A DNA stretch of 64,000 nt from Nitrosospira briensis C-128 (GTDB lineage Bacteria > Pseudomonadota > Gammaproteobacteria > Burkholderiales > Nitrosomonadaceae), in NCBI RefSeq assembly GCF_000619905.2, contig NZ_CP012371.1, positions 2,873,942 through 2,937,941 of the forward strand, in the 5' to 3' direction. Positions 1-9,859 of the stretch are shown here, piece by piece; the first letter of the stretch is position 1, and every line of letters starts with the position of its first letter. Made by a program: the position numbers and the translations under genes. The notes under the pieces are model-generated. The model was not told the DNA's origin. It saw only the letters and a list, made by a program, of their open reading frames with translations, and ran no database searches.

Positions 1-200
1 CCTTGCTCCAGCACCGTGGCTTTGACCGAAGCGCCATCCAGCAAGGGTTTGCCCACCGAAACATTGTCCCCATCGGAAACCATCAAGACCTGGTCGATCA
101 GGAGTTCACTCCCGATATCTGCCGGTACCTGTTCTATTTTGAGTTTTAGCCCGGCCTCAACGCGATACTGCTTTCCGCCGGTTTTTATGATTGCATACAT
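1..200 (-). CDS. rplU: 50S ribosomal protein L21 (3' end outside window)
   Basis: The reverse strand encodes 66 residues starting [17 protein letters not shown], the typical L21 N-terminus, and runs off the left edge. L21 binds 23S rRNA in the large ribosomal subunit. The ATG at 198-200 is preceded by an AGGAAT-type ribosome-binding site and by a good sigma-70 promoter (255-283). It is divergent from ispB, the usual proteobacterial arrangement; rpmA would be expected next, outside the window. Confidence 0.95.
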   Translation of the reverse strand, partial: MYAIIKTGGKQYRVEAGLKLKIEQVPADIGSELLIDQVLMVSDGDNVSVGKPLLDGASVKATVLEQ

Positions 201-217
201 ATTATTGGATTCCTATG

Positions 218-231
218 CTCTCGTACGAGAG
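218..231 (-). promoter_or_regulatory. 14-bp perfect palindrome in the rplU leader
   Basis: CTCTCGTACGAGAG is a perfect palindrome just upstream of the rplU ribosome-binding site and inside the predicted transcript. It could fold as a short hairpin or bind a dimeric protein. A role in autogenous control of L21 is only a guess. Confidence 0.35.
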
Positions 232-254
232 TGACCTGAAAGAGGTGAGCGCGA

Positions 255-283
255 ATTATACATAGTCGCTCGCTTCAGGTCAA
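255..283 (-). promoter_or_regulatory. sigma-70 promoter for rplU
   Basis: On the reverse strand a -35 box TTGACC (278-283) and a perfect -10 box TATAAT (255-260) are separated by exactly 17 bp. The start of transcription would fall near 248, about 50 nt before the rplU start codon. Confidence 0.75.
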
Positions 284-393
284 AGGCCTGTTGCGAATCA
301 GTTTTGTGCCAAAATGTCGGGATGCACCCGCTGTTGAACTTGACACGGTGGCAGGGACGTTTCTACCATGGCATCTTTTTTGCAGGAACCTCA

Positions 394-1362
394 GTGTCAA
401 TTGAACGTATCAGAAGTCTTATCGCCCAGGATATGGGCGCGGTAGATGCAGTTATTCGAGAGAAACTCTACTCCGATGTGGAGCTTATCCGTCAGGTAAG
501 CGAATACATCATCAACAGCGGCGGAAAACGCTTGCGGCCCGCACTTGTGATTCTCTCCGCCAATGCATTTCGCTATGCGGGGCGGTACCACTACAATCTT
601 GCGGCAGTCGTGGAGTTCATACATACCGCGACATTGTTGCACGACGATGTCGTGGATGCTTCCGAGTTGCGGCGAAGCAAGGCAACAGCAAATGCTTTGT
701 TCGGGAATGCCGCCAGCGTATTGGTGGGGGATTTTCTTTATTCTCGTGCGTTCCAGATGATGGTGGAAGTGGACAATATGCGCATCATGCAGGTATTGGC
801 AGATGCGACCAACACCATTGCCGAAGGCGAAGTATTGCAATTGCTCAACTGTCGCGATCCGGATGTCGACGAGGAAAATTACCTGCGAGTGATCCGTTAT
901 AAGACCGCGAAGCTGTTCGAAGCAGCGACCCGGCTCGGCGCGATCCTCGGCAATGCCACGCCGGCGGAGGAGGAGGCGATGGCCGCCTATGGCATGCATC
1001 TCGGCACCGCGTTTCAATTAACCGATGACATGCTCGACTACTCGGGGGATTACCATGAAACGGGCAAAAATCTGGGAGACGATCTGGCGGAAGGCAAGCC
1101 TACGCTGCCGCTTATTTACGCCATGAGAACAGGATCAAGTGCGCAGGCGGCAATAATACGCAATGCCATAGAGCAGGGCGGCGAGGGTGGCTTCCAGCCG
1201 GTCCTGGAGGTTATCCAGCAAACCGGCGCACTGGATTACGCCAGGCAGCGGGCACAATCCGAATCCGAGATGGCGTCCAAAACGATTTCGTCGCTGCCTG
1301 ATTCCAACTATAAGGAGTCCTTACTACAACTGAGCATATTTGCAGTGGCGCGAAATTACTAG
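394..1362 (+). CDS. ispB: octaprenyl diphosphate synthase (polyprenyl synthetase)
   Basis: A trans-prenyltransferase of 322 residues that extends farnesyl diphosphate with isopentenyl diphosphate to make the ubiquinone side chain. Visible hallmarks are GGKRLRP (residues 43-49), the first aspartate-rich motif DDVVD (84-88) and the second DDMLD (211-215), which bind magnesium diphosphates. I chose GTG 394 because the protein then begins VSIERIRSLIAQ as in close homologues and AGGA lies 7 nt upstream; the frame also stays open to an ATG at 304. Lies divergent from rplU. Confidence 0.93.
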   Translation: MSIERIRSLIAQDMGAVDAVIREKLYSDVELIRQVSEYIINSGGKRLRPALVILSANAFRYAGRYHYNLAAVVEFIHTATLLHDDVVDASELRRSKATANALFGNAASVLVGDFLYSRAFQMMVEVDNMRIMQVLADATNTIAEGEVLQLLNCRDPDVDEENYLRVIRYKTAKLFEAATRLGAILGNATPAEEEAMAAYGMHLGTAFQLTDDMLDYSGDYHETGKNLGDDLAEGKPTLPLIYAMRTGSSAQAAIIRNAIEQGGEGGFQPVLEVIQQTGALDYARQRAQSESEMASKTISSLPDSNYKESLLQLSIFAVARNY

Positions 1363-1474
1363 GCGGTTTCCGCATCGGGATCATTGATCGGGTTTTTGTT
1401 CAATTTTGAGCGTTTTCCGAGCAGTTCCGGATTGCCGGGATATCTCTTCCTGCGTACAATTGCTGCCCACGGGC

Positions 1475-1503
1475 TTGAGAAGTTGACGCAAGTTGCGTAT
1501 AAC
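1475..1503 (+). promoter_or_regulatory. promoter for tRNA-Pro
   Basis: TTGAGA (1475-1480) and TATAAC (1498-1503) are spaced by 17 bp. Transcription would begin about 20 nt before the tRNA. Confidence 0.6.
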
Positions 1504-1531
1504 AAAAATAAGTGTTTTAAAACAACTAATT

Positions 1532-2091
<560 letters not shown>

Positions 2092-2331
2092 TTGGGTAGA
2101 CTGTTATTTTTTGCCCTTATCGTTGTATTTTTCATCTGGGTGATAAGAGGTTATCAGCGCGCAATTAAAAAGCAGCGAGAAGAGGCGAATAAAGCGTCGT
2201 CGTCAATCGAAGGCGAGGACATGGTGCGCTGCGTTCATTGCGGCGTACATTTGCCCAGAAGTGAAAGTATCACTTCAGAAGGCAAGTTTTTTTGTAGCGA
2301 TGAACATCGCCGGTTGCACTTGCAGCCGTAG
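2092..2331 (+). CDS. small membrane-anchored zinc-ribbon protein (PP0621-like)
   Basis: A 79-residue protein with one N-terminal membrane helix (about residues 3-18), a basic linker, and a C-terminal CVHCG...FFCSDEHRRLH segment that resembles a small zinc ribbon. This architecture matches the uncharacterised PP0621 family often found beside ampD in proteobacteria, as here. The start is TTG, supported by a GCGGAGA ribosome-binding site. Function unknown; probably inner-membrane with a cytoplasmic metal-binding tail. Confidence 0.7.
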   Translation: MGRLLFFALIVVFFIWVIRGYQRAIKKQREEANKASSSIEGEDMVRCVHCGVHLPRSESITSEGKFFCSDEHRRLHLQP

Positions 2332-2349
2332 AACCACCTGCCCCGACCA

Positions 2350-2964
2350 GTGGCCAGTGAGCAAGGTCAAGGCGTGAGAGCGGCGTTTAAAGGCAGCCAT
2401 CGGATGCGAATCGATGCGGCAGGCTATCTGGACGGGGCACGTTTCATTCTTTCCCCTAATTGCGACGAACGTCCCGCCGGATGCGCGATAAGCCTGCTGG
2501 TGATCCATAACATCAGCCTGCCGCCGGAAGAATTTGGCGGGGATGGCGTGATTGAATTATTCACCAACAGGATCGACCCCGAAGCGCATCCTTATTATCA
2601 TGCCCTTCGCGGCCTTAAGGTTTCCGCGCATTTTCTCATCCGGCGTGAGGGCGAGACCATCCAGTTTGTTTCCTGCGAAAAACGGGCCTGGCATGCGGGT
2701 GAATCCTGCTGGCAGGGCACGAGTCGCTGTAACGATTTTTCCATCGGTGTAGAGCTTGAGGGCAGCGATACGACGCCTTTTACCGATCTCCAATACGAGG
2801 CTCTGGCAGCACTCACCCGAACGCTTCAAAGCAGATATCCCATTACCGGTATTGCCGGGCATTCGGATATCGCGCCCGGCCGAAAGACGGATCCGGGCTC
2901 CTGCTTCGACTGGGAGCGTTACCGCGCCGCGCTGCCTGGCGCGGACAACAGGTCATCGGGATGA
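2350..2964 (+). CDS. ampD: 1,6-anhydro-N-acetylmuramyl-L-alanine amidase AmpD
   Basis: A cytoplasmic zinc amidase (about 204 residues) that removes the peptide from anhydro-muropeptides during cell-wall recycling. The Amidase_2 fold is visible: VIHNISLPP (first zinc His), AHFLI, AWHAGES, and [14 protein letters not shown] carrying the other zinc ligands. The start is uncertain: GTG 2350 or ATG 2404, which gives a family-typical N-terminus [12 protein letters not shown]. The 3' end overlaps the convergent ABC-F gene by 12 bp. nagZ of the same recycling pathway is at 46.2 kb. Confidence 0.92.
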   Translation: MASEQGQGVRAAFKGSHRMRIDAAGYLDGARFILSPNCDERPAGCAISLLVIHNISLPPEEFGGDGVIELFTNRIDPEAHPYYHALRGLKVSAHFLIRREGETIQFVSCEKRAWHAGESCWQGTSRCNDFSIGVELEGSDTTPFTDLQYEALAALTRTLQSRYPITGIAGHSDIAPGRKTDPGSCFDWERYRAALPGADNRSSG

Positions 2965-4626
2965 AGCGCGGATTTTTTCCTTGGATGCAGGGTTACCGCT
3001 CCGGGAGCCGGCGTTGTCTGGTACGGCGACCTGACTTCCCCTCAAATAATCTTCATAGCTGCCCTTGAAATCGTTGATTCCATCCGGCTTCATTTCGATG
3101 ATATGCGTTGCCAGCGAGGATACGAATTCACGGTCATGGGAGACAAAGATCAACGTGCCCGTATATTTTTCCAATGCGGCATTGAGGGATTCGATGGATT
3201 CCATGTCGAGATGGTTGGTCGGTTCGTCCATGAGCAGCACATTGTTTTTTTGCAACATGAGCTTACCGAACAACATCCGCCCTTCCTCGCCTCCTGAAAT
3301 TACCGTCACCGATTTTCTTACTTCATCGCCGGAAAACAGCAGTCTTCCAAGCACGCTGCGCACAGCCTGATCATCATCGCTCTGGCGCCGCCATTGCGTC
3401 ATCCAGTCTGTGAGCGACATATCTGTTTCGAAGTCGGCGGCATGATCCTGGCCAAAGTAACCGGGGCGAGCCTTCTCTGTCCACTTCACCTCTCCCGCAT
3501 CGGGCGCCAGGTCCCCGGCCAGACAGCGCAGCAGCGTGGTCTTGCCGATACCGTTGGGGCCGATGATGGCGATTTTCTCGCCCGCCTCGACGTTGAGGCT
3601 GAATTTGTGAAGTATTGGTTTTTCCATGCCGGGAAACCGCTTGTCGATGCTTTGCACCGACACCGCCAGACGATGCAGTTTTTCACGCTCGTCCACATCA
3701 ATGCGGATGTAGGGGTACTGCCGACTGGAAGGTTTTACATCTTCCAGTTTTATCTTCTCGATCTGGCGCGCACGGCTGGTGGCCTGCCGTGCCTTGGAGG
3801 CGTTGGCGGAAAAGCGGCTGACGAATGACTGCAATTCGGCAATCTGGGTTTTCTTCTTTGCGTTGTCGGTCAGCATGCGCTCCCGCACCTGGGTGGACGC
3901 GGTCATATAGTCGTCGTAGTTTCCGGGGTAGATGCGGATCTCCCCGTAATCCAGATCGGCCATGTGAGTGCAGACGCTGTTGAGAAAATGGCGGTCATGA
4001 GAGATGATGACGATGGTACTCTTGCTGGCGTTGATGACATCTTCAAGCCAGCGGATAGTGTTGATATCGAGGTTGTTGGTCGGCTCGTCCAGCAGCAGGA
4101 TGTCGGGATCGGCAAACAATGCCTGTGCCAGCAATATGCGTAATTTGAATCCGGGGGCTATCGCGTTCATCGGACCCGTGTGCTGGGACAACGGGATACC
4201 CACTCCCATCAATAATTCTCCGGCACGCGCTTCGGCCGAATACCCGTCCAGCTCGGCAAATCGCGCTTCAAGATCCGCCGCATGCATGTACTCCGCTTCG
4301 GTGGCGTCCGGATTGGCATAGATCGCGTCGCGCTCCTGCTTTACGCGCCATAATTCATCGTGCCCCATCATTACCGTGTCGATTACCAGGCAGTTCTCGA
4401 AAGCGAACTGATCCTGGCGCAATTTGCCTACACGTTCGCCGGAGTCAACGCTGACATTGCCGGAAGTCGGCTCGAGGTCGCCCCCGAGGATTTTCATGAA
4501 AGTGGATTTGCCGCTGCCGTTGGCGCCGATCAGGCCGTAGCGGTTTCCGTCGCCGAATTTGACCGAGACATTCTCGAACAGGGGCTTGGCCCCGAATTGA
4601 ATGGTAATATTGGCTGTGGTGATCAA
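2953..4626 (-). CDS. ybiT: ABC-F family ATPase, YbiT type
   Basis: A 557-residue soluble protein with two ABC ATPase domains and no membrane segment, the ABC-F class that acts on ribosomes. Walker A motifs are GANGSGKST (about residues 35-43) and GPNGIGKTT; Walker B sites read [12 protein letters not shown] and [12 protein letters not shown]. The first signature is the degenerate [14 protein letters not shown] and the second [13 protein letters not shown], the pairing typical of YbiT. The exact role of YbiT in translation is unsettled. Convergent with ampD. Confidence 0.9.
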   Translation of the reverse strand: MITTANITIQFGAKPLFENVSVKFGDGNRYGLIGANGSGKSTFMKILGGDLEPTSGNVSVDSGERVGKLRQDQFAFENCLVIDTVMMGHDELWRVKQERDAIYANPDATEAEYMHAADLEARFAELDGYSAEARAGELLMGVGIPLSQHTGPMNAIAPGFKLRILLAQALFADPDILLLDEPTNNLDINTIRWLEDVINASKSTIVIISHDRHFLNSVCTHMADLDYGEIRIYPGNYDDYMTASTQVRERMLTDNAKKKTQIAELQSFVSRFSANASKARQATSRARQIEKIKLEDVKPSSRQYPYIRIDVDEREKLHRLAVSVQSIDKRFPGMEKPILHKFSLNVEAGEKIAIIGPNGIGKTTLLRCLAGDLAPDAGEVKWTEKARPGYFGQDHAADFETDMSLTDWMTQWRRQSDDDQAVRSVLGRLLFSGDEVRKSVTVISGGEEGRMLFGKLMLQKNNVLLMDEPTNHLDMESIESLNAALEKYTGTLIFVSHDREFVSSLATHIIEMKPDGINDFKGSYEDYLRGSQVAVPDNAGSRSGNPASKEKIRASSR

Positions 4627-4832
4627 GGTGATATGCCTGAAAAGGATTTGAAAAACCCTCTATTTTACACGTTTTTGGCAATGGAGTTTGATAGGGTCCG
4701 CCGAATATACTGGTGTGTTTCCGGAAAGGTTCCTATTATCCTTTATGAATAACGGATTACTCCTGACCATCCGAAAGAATATGCTTATTGAATCAGCGGA
4801 GTTTCGGCAAGGGTTCGGCAGGCGTAAATTAA

Positions 4833-5972
4833 TCAGAAGCTGACCGCCAGCGATGTTGTCGTAAATATGCTGTTGGCTGACGTGCTACCGTCATCCCTGG
4901 TAAAAATGTTGTCATTGCTGCGCAATGTCCTGGCCTCGACGCGCCATAATATGTTATTGGCTATTTTGTAATCAAAATTGATCGAGAGGCCCAGTATTTT
5001 AAAACCTTTGGTTGTGCTGGATGGGATGATTACGCCATGCTTGTCATCATAGTATTCCGCTCTGGCCGCAATAGCGGTTTTTGCCGAAGGGGTATATCTC
5101 AGCATGATCTCTGGATTGAACCATGTATTCATACCGGAAGAGTTCTTGTGCTTCTGCTCGGTACCGATATCAAAGCCGACCATCGCGGTAAGCTTGTCAT
5201 TCAGTTTTAAGGTTCCATAAAAATTGTGGAAATACCGCATGAGCCTGGCACTGTCAGATTTGTCGTTGCCGATAAATGTACTGCTATTCAAGGTTATTCT
5301 TGGCGAAAGCTTATAAGTGATTTGTGTACCGAATGCGGGGGTAGTATTACCCGCCACAGGTTGAATGCGCTGCCACCCATCCACAACTACCGCACTCAAA
5401 TACCATTTTTCGTTTTCCGACGTGTAGCTGATTCTGGCGCCTGTTTCGAAATAGGGCGTATTTTCCGCGCTGATACTTCTGGTTAATGTCCAATTATCCT
5501 TGCCTATCGGGCTTTGAAAACCAATATGAGAGGGAAGAATGCCGGCATCCAGCCACAGGTTTTTATCTGAGGATAGTTTTATGCCGACATTTGCAAGGTA
5601 GACGTGTTTTAAAAAACCGGGTTCGGCTGCGTAATTCGCAGTCACGTAGCTACCCGCGGCGAATGCGAGGTTGGCCCGGGCATTGTTTGTCATATACGAG
5701 CCCTTGATTAAAGCCAGATTTAGTGCAAGCTGATCGTTTTTGCTATAGCTGACCAGAAACGACGGCTTTTTACCGACAAGATTATTGACATCGAAGTCAT
5801 AGTAGGCTTCCGCGTAACCGCTGAGAGAAAACGGCGATGTCGGGCCGTTTGTTTGGACCGTGTAATCCTTTGCATGCGCTATCCTGCTTACCGGCAGAAA
5901 AGCAGCGGATGCGAAAAGCATTGTCATTGTCAGGCTGAAATATCTTGACGCTCGGGTTTTGGCATATATCAC
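4833..5972 (-). CDS. outer-membrane beta-barrel porin, OmpL-like (bbp2)
   Basis: A 379-residue protein with a signal peptide (cleavage near RIAHA-KDY) followed by alternating amphipathic strands and a C-terminal phenylalanine (LAVSF), as outer-membrane barrels have. FSLSGYAEAYYDFD at the mature N-terminus resembles the putative beta-barrel porin-2 (OmpL-like) family. The substrate is unknown. It stands alone between ybiT and a family A foldback element that lies upstream of it. Confidence 0.75.
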   Translation of the reverse strand: MIYAKTRASRYFSLTMTMLFASAAFLPVSRIAHAKDYTVQTNGPTSPFSLSGYAEAYYDFDVNNLVGKKPSFLVSYSKNDQLALNLALIKGSYMTNNARANLAFAAGSYVTANYAAEPGFLKHVYLANVGIKLSSDKNLWLDAGILPSHIGFQSPIGKDNWTLTRSISAENTPYFETGARISYTSENEKWYLSAVVVDGWQRIQPVAGNTTPAFGTQITYKLSPRITLNSSTFIGNDKSDSARLMRYFHNFYGTLKLNDKLTAMVGFDIGTEQKHKNSSGMNTWFNPEIMLRYTPSAKTAIAARAEYYDDKHGVIIPSSTTKGFKILGLSINFDYKIANNILWRVEARTLRSNDNIFTRDDGSTSANSIFTTTSLAVSF

Positions 5973-6023
5973 GGCAATGGATGAAGATCTCTCGGCTCGA
6001 CGGCGGCCGAATCTATATATGAT

Positions 6024-6209
6024 CCCAGATAATTCATTAGGCGGCTCTGCGAGCCTACGCGAGTGCTGGCGGTTAGTTTGCGGCCATTTTCGCCGCCATC
6101 TTTGCTACCTGCGCGGCGTCCATGGACCAGGCTATGGACTTCTCTCAACCGGCAAAACTGTCTCGCAACCTGCCTCGCCATCATCTCGCGTCCTAATGGA
6201 TTATCTGGG
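6024..6209. mobile_element. family A foldback element, copy 1
   Basis: A 186-bp non-coding element beginning CCCAGATAATTCATTA and ending TAATGGATTATCTGGG, which are inverted copies of each other with one mismatch. ATGAT directly precedes it (6019-6023) and directly follows it (6210-6214), an exact 5-bp target duplication. A second copy of the same sequence lies at 61508-61682. No transposase is encoded, so it would move only with help from an enzyme elsewhere. It occupies the porin-accA gap, where I see no gene. Confidence 0.85.
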
Positions 6210-6417
6210 ATGATATCTCCAACAGCTTACAGCAAAAAGGCGACGCCGCTGTTGATACACCGGCCTTGAAAATGAGACGCAACTACCCTGAAGGTTCGTT
6301 AGAAACCGGTGCAGGTAACGCCCGCATTGCATCCATTTTTACTCTTTACCCGGAATGCGTTTTTTGGGTGACGCATGATCCTGTATCATTGCGTTTTTAA
6401 ATTTACGCCCGTGTTGC

Positions 6418-7386
6418 ATGAAAATTACTTTCCTGGATTTCGAGCAGTCCATTGCTGAGCTTGAAGCAAAAATTGAAGAACTGCGTTTTGCACAGGACGA
6501 TTCAGCGGTGGATATCTCGGCTGAAATCCTGCGTCTGCAGAAAAAGAGTCAATCGCTGACCAACAGCATCTATGCGAAGCTTACACCTTGGCAGATTTCA
6601 CAGGTCGCGCGGCATCCACAGCGTCCTAATACGCTTGACTATATCCAGCATCTATTCACCGATTTCGAAGAGCTTCACGGAGACCGGAGTTTTGCCGATG
6701 ACTACGCCATCATCGGCGGATTAGCACGGTTTAATGGGCAATCGGTAATGGTTATCGGACAGCAAAAAGGACGTGACACCAAGGAAAAAATTCATCGCAA
6801 CTTCGGCATGCCCCAGCCTGAAGGCTATCGCAAGGCATTGCGCCTGATGCGCCTGGCGGAAAAATTCAGTGTGCCTTTAATCACCTTCATCGATACGCCG
6901 GGTGCGTCACCAGGCATTGGTGCGGAAGAGCGCGGCCAGTCAGAGGCTATTGGACGAAATCTTTTTGTACTGGCGGAACTGAAAGTACCGGTGATCTGCA
7001 CGGTTATCGGCGAGGGCGGTTCTGGCGGGGCGCTGGCAGTGGCGGTGGGGGATGTGGTGCAGATGCTGCAATATGCAACATACTCCGTCATCTCTCCTGA
7101 AGGTTGCGCCTCCATTTTATGGAAGAGCGCGGACAAGGCGCCGGAAGCTGCCGAGATCATGGGCATTACCGCTCATCGCCTCAAAACCCTGGGGTTGATT
7201 GACAAGATCATCAGTGAGCCGCCAGGCGGAGCGCATCGCGATTATCTGGCTACCATGCAGTCCGCCAGAAAATCATTGCAGGAATCGCTCAAGGAGTTAC
7301 AAGGCTACTCCACGGAATTATTGCTGGAGAAACGTTTTGAGCGGCTGATGGGATATGGCAAATTCAAGGAAGTCAAAATCAAATAG
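6418..7386 (+). CDS. accA: acetyl-CoA carboxylase carboxyltransferase subunit alpha
   Basis: A 322-residue protein that with AccD transfers the carboxyl group from carboxybiotin to acetyl-CoA, the first step of fatty acid synthesis. Full family length, starting [16 protein letters not shown]. Family segments visible include [35 protein letters not shown] and [11 protein letters not shown], which build the oxyanion and CoA site of the crotonase-like fold. Its 3' end overlaps tilS by 32 bp, so the two are probably co-transcribed and translationally coupled. Confidence 0.97.
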   Translation: MKITFLDFEQSIAELEAKIEELRFAQDDSAVDISAEILRLQKKSQSLTNSIYAKLTPWQISQVARHPQRPNTLDYIQHLFTDFEELHGDRSFADDYAIIGGLARFNGQSVMVIGQQKGRDTKEKIHRNFGMPQPEGYRKALRLMRLAEKFSVPLITFIDTPGASPGIGAEERGQSEAIGRNLFVLAELKVPVICTVIGEGGSGGALAVAVGDVVQMLQYATYSVISPEGCASILWKSADKAPEAAEIMGITAHRLKTLGLIDKIISEPPGGAHRDYLATMQSARKSLQESLKELQGYSTELLLEKRFERLMGYGKFKEVKIK

Positions 7387-8785
7387 CATTTCACGCAGAA
7401 CTGAGAATGTGCTGCGTGAGCAGATTCAGTGCGGCGATCATCTGGCTATCGCATTGAGCGGCGGAGTGGATTCAGTCGTGCTGCTGGATTTGCTGGTGCC
7501 GGCATCGATTGAAATGCAGTTTTCGCTCTCGGCCATTCACGTCAACCACGGCATTAGCCCCAACACAGACAGGTGGAGCGAATTCTGCCGGGATCTATGC
7601 CGATCCAGAAACATTCCGCTCGAAATTGCCAAGCTGAAAATCAGGCGGGAACCCGGCGTCAGCCTGGAGGCGCTCGCTCGTGACGAGCGCTACCGGATAT
7701 TCGAAAAAATCAAAGCAGATTACGTGGTGCTGGCTCAGCATCTGGACGATCAGGCTGAAACCCTGCTGCTGCAGTTGCTGCGCGGAGCGGGTGTGAAGGG
7801 CTTGGGGGCGATGCCGGTCGTCAGGAATCTGGCGCAGGGAAATGGTAAACAAGGATCAGAAGCCGGTGACGAGAAGTCGGGGCCGCAGGATGACAGGCCG
7901 CGAATACTCAGGCCATTACTTGACGTGTCCCGACGCGAGATCGAAGATTATGCCAGGGAGAATGGATTGCAGTGGGTCACCGATGAGAGCAACGAAGATG
8001 TATCTTTCGATCGGAATTTCCTGCGTCATGAGTTTTTCCCTCTACTGGAGAAGCGTTTTCCTTCTTATCGCACGACTTTCCTGCGCGCAAGCCGACATAT
8101 GGCGGAGGCATCCACTCTGCTGGATGAATTAGCCGAGGCCGACAGCAGGGAATGTGTCGTCCCTGGAAAACTTCACATTGAAGATTTGCGGAAACTGAGT
8201 TTTCCTCGCGCCAGAAATCTGTTGCGCTACACCCTGGCGCAGCAGGGCGCAATACTCCCCAGTACAATAAAGCTCGAAGAAATTCTGCGGCAACTGCTGT
8301 CGTCCGGCCCAGACTCAAAACTGCGGGTGATTTTCGGCAATGCCGAAGTTCGCTGCTTCAAAGGCGCGGTTCACATGCGCAACCGGGATATGCCAGGGCC
8401 TGATGATTTGCCGGCCGTGGATTGGCAGGTGCCTTGGCATGGAGAAAAGCAACTGGTCATTGCCGAGCTTGGTGGTACGCTTATATTCACGCACGATAGC
8501 GGCATGGGGATCGATCTGCAAAAACTCTCCGAACATCCGGTCACGATCCGTCCGCGCCATGGTGGGGAGCGTCTGCGTCCGGATCGCAAGCGCCCGCGCC
8601 GCAGCCTCAAGAATCTTTTACGCGAGGCATCGCTCCCACCATGGGAGCGGGAAATGCTGCCGCTGATATTCAGTGGTGAACATCTCGTATGCGTACCGGG
8701 AATCGGTGTGAATTCCGACTTCCAGGCGACAGTAGGAGAACCGAGCCTGGTAATCCGGTGGCAGCCTGATACCCGGCTTGTTTGA
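7355..8785 (+). CDS. tilS: tRNA(Ile)-lysidine synthase
   Basis: A 476-residue N-type ATP pyrophosphatase that attaches lysine to C34 of tRNA-Ile(CAU), converting its decoding from AUG to AUA. The PP-loop SGGVDS is at residues 35-40, followed by HVNHGI and [20 protein letters not shown]. The C-terminal part carries the TilS tRNA-binding domains ([11 protein letters not shown]). The start overlaps accA. A charged insertion around residues 165-180 ([15 protein letters not shown]) looks like a variable loop. Confidence 0.95.
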   Translation: MANSRKSKSNSISRRTENVLREQIQCGDHLAIALSGGVDSVVLLDLLVPASIEMQFSLSAIHVNHGISPNTDRWSEFCRDLCRSRNIPLEIAKLKIRREPGVSLEALARDERYRIFEKIKADYVVLAQHLDDQAETLLLQLLRGAGVKGLGAMPVVRNLAQGNGKQGSEAGDEKSGPQDDRPRILRPLLDVSRREIEDYARENGLQWVTDESNEDVSFDRNFLRHEFFPLLEKRFPSYRTTFLRASRHMAEASTLLDELAEADSRECVVPGKLHIEDLRKLSFPRARNLLRYTLAQQGAILPSTIKLEEILRQLLSSGPDSKLRVIFGNAEVRCFKGAVHMRNRDMPGPDDLPAVDWQVPWHGEKQLVIAELGGTLIFTHDSGMGIDLQKLSEHPVTIRPRHGGERLRPDRKRPRRSLKNLLREASLPPWEREMLPLIFSGEHLVCVPGIGVNSDFQATVGEPSLVIRWQPDTRLV

Positions 8786-8877
8786 TCAGCGCCAGCAATG
8801 CTTTGGGCGGATTCTGCTGGTCGAGGGAAGAATGCAGCTGGACTCACCCTCAGTGTCGGCCATCCGCCATCCTTGGT

Positions 8878-9576
8878 TTATGCCAGCTCGAAAACAAGCA
8901 CCTCCGCCTTTTGGCCTTGATCGAGAACCAGGTGACTTTCATCCGTAAGGCTGGCGCCGTCACCTGCATGCAAGCGGGTACCGTTCAGCGATACCTCGCC
9001 GCGCGCGACGTGAACATAAACATAGCCACCCGGTTCGATAATTTGTTCAACCCGTTCTCCGTCGTCCACCAGCGCGGCGAATAACTTCGCATCGGCGTGA
9101 ATCTTTACGGACCCATCAGCGCTATCCGGCGAAGCAATCAATCGTAATCTCCCGCGCTTTTCTGTGTCGTCAAAATATTTTTCCTCATAGCCGGGAGAAA
9201 TTCCTGTCTTGTTGGGCAAGAACCAGATTTGCAGAAAATGGGCTTTTTCGCTCTGGGAGGGATTGAACTCGCTATGTTGCACACCCGTGCCCGCGCTCAT
9301 GCGCTGCACGCTGCCCGGGCGAATAATGGAGCCGGTGCCCATGCTGTCCTTGTGCGCAAGCGCGCCCTCCAGCACATAGCTGACGATTTCCATATCGCGG
9401 TGCCCATGCGTGCCAAAACCGCGCGCTGGCTCGACGGTATCATCGTTGATTACGCGCAACGTACGAAACTGCGTATGTTTGGGGTCGTAGTAATCCCCAA
9501 AAGAAAAACTGTGCCAGGAATTCAGCCAGCCAAGATTGGCATGACCGCGATCCTGGGCGCGACGTATATCTATCAT
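8878..9576 (-). CDS. pirin family protein
   Basis: A 232-residue bicupin of the pirin family. The metal-binding N-terminal cupin shows THGHRDMEIVSYVLEG and, further on, GVQHSEFN, giving three histidines and a glutamate as in iron-binding pirins. Some pirins act as quercetin dioxygenases, others as redox-sensitive regulators; this one cannot be assigned. I start at ATG 9576, which follows AAGGAGAA, although the frame stays open upstream into a foldback element. Confidence 0.88.
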   Translation of the reverse strand: MIDIRRAQDRGHANLGWLNSWHSFSFGDYYDPKHTQFRTLRVINDDTVEPARGFGTHGHRDMEIVSYVLEGALAHKDSMGTGSIIRPGSVQRMSAGTGVQHSEFNPSQSEKAHFLQIWFLPNKTGISPGYEEKYFDDTEKRGRLRLIASPDSADGSVKIHADAKLFAALVDDGERVEQIIEPGGYVYVHVARGEVSLNGTRLHAGDGASLTDESHLVLDQGQKAEVLVFELA

Positions 9577-9669
9577 GATTTGTTCTCCTTGTGGATAACG
9601 AAAATAAGGGCAGGAGCACGGCTGCGGTGAATGCAACTGCATTGGCAAAAACGAAGCGTGGTGAACCTG

Positions 9670-9838
9670 GCAGCCTGTCGGGCTTGAAGAAAATCGGCTG
9701 CAAAAGCGCAAAATGTCTGGGCGGTTCATATTTTGCCGCTTTTTCGACCAATAGAATTGGTATTGGCCTTCAAAATCCGCAAAATCTGCCCTCACCCAGT
9801 CACTTTTTCGCTGCGATTCTTCAAGCCCGGCAGGTTGC
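9670..9838. mobile_element. family B foldback element, copy 1
   Basis: A 169-bp element whose left end GCAGCCTGTCGGGCTTGAAG is matched in inverted orientation at the right end with three mismatches. The inner parts continue to pair, with the GGCCAATA...TATTGGCC-like hairpin of the family degraded in the middle here. Two further copies lie at 56125 and 60881. No coding capacity. No clear target duplication. It lies between the MFS gene and pirin. Confidence 0.8.
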
Positions 9839-9859
9839 CAGCAAGGCAAGCCCGCCATT

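Noticed and set aside
397-1017. Long open frame antisense to ispB
   Set aside because: It is a shadow of the ispB coding frame with no domain or ribosome-binding site; ispB is certain.
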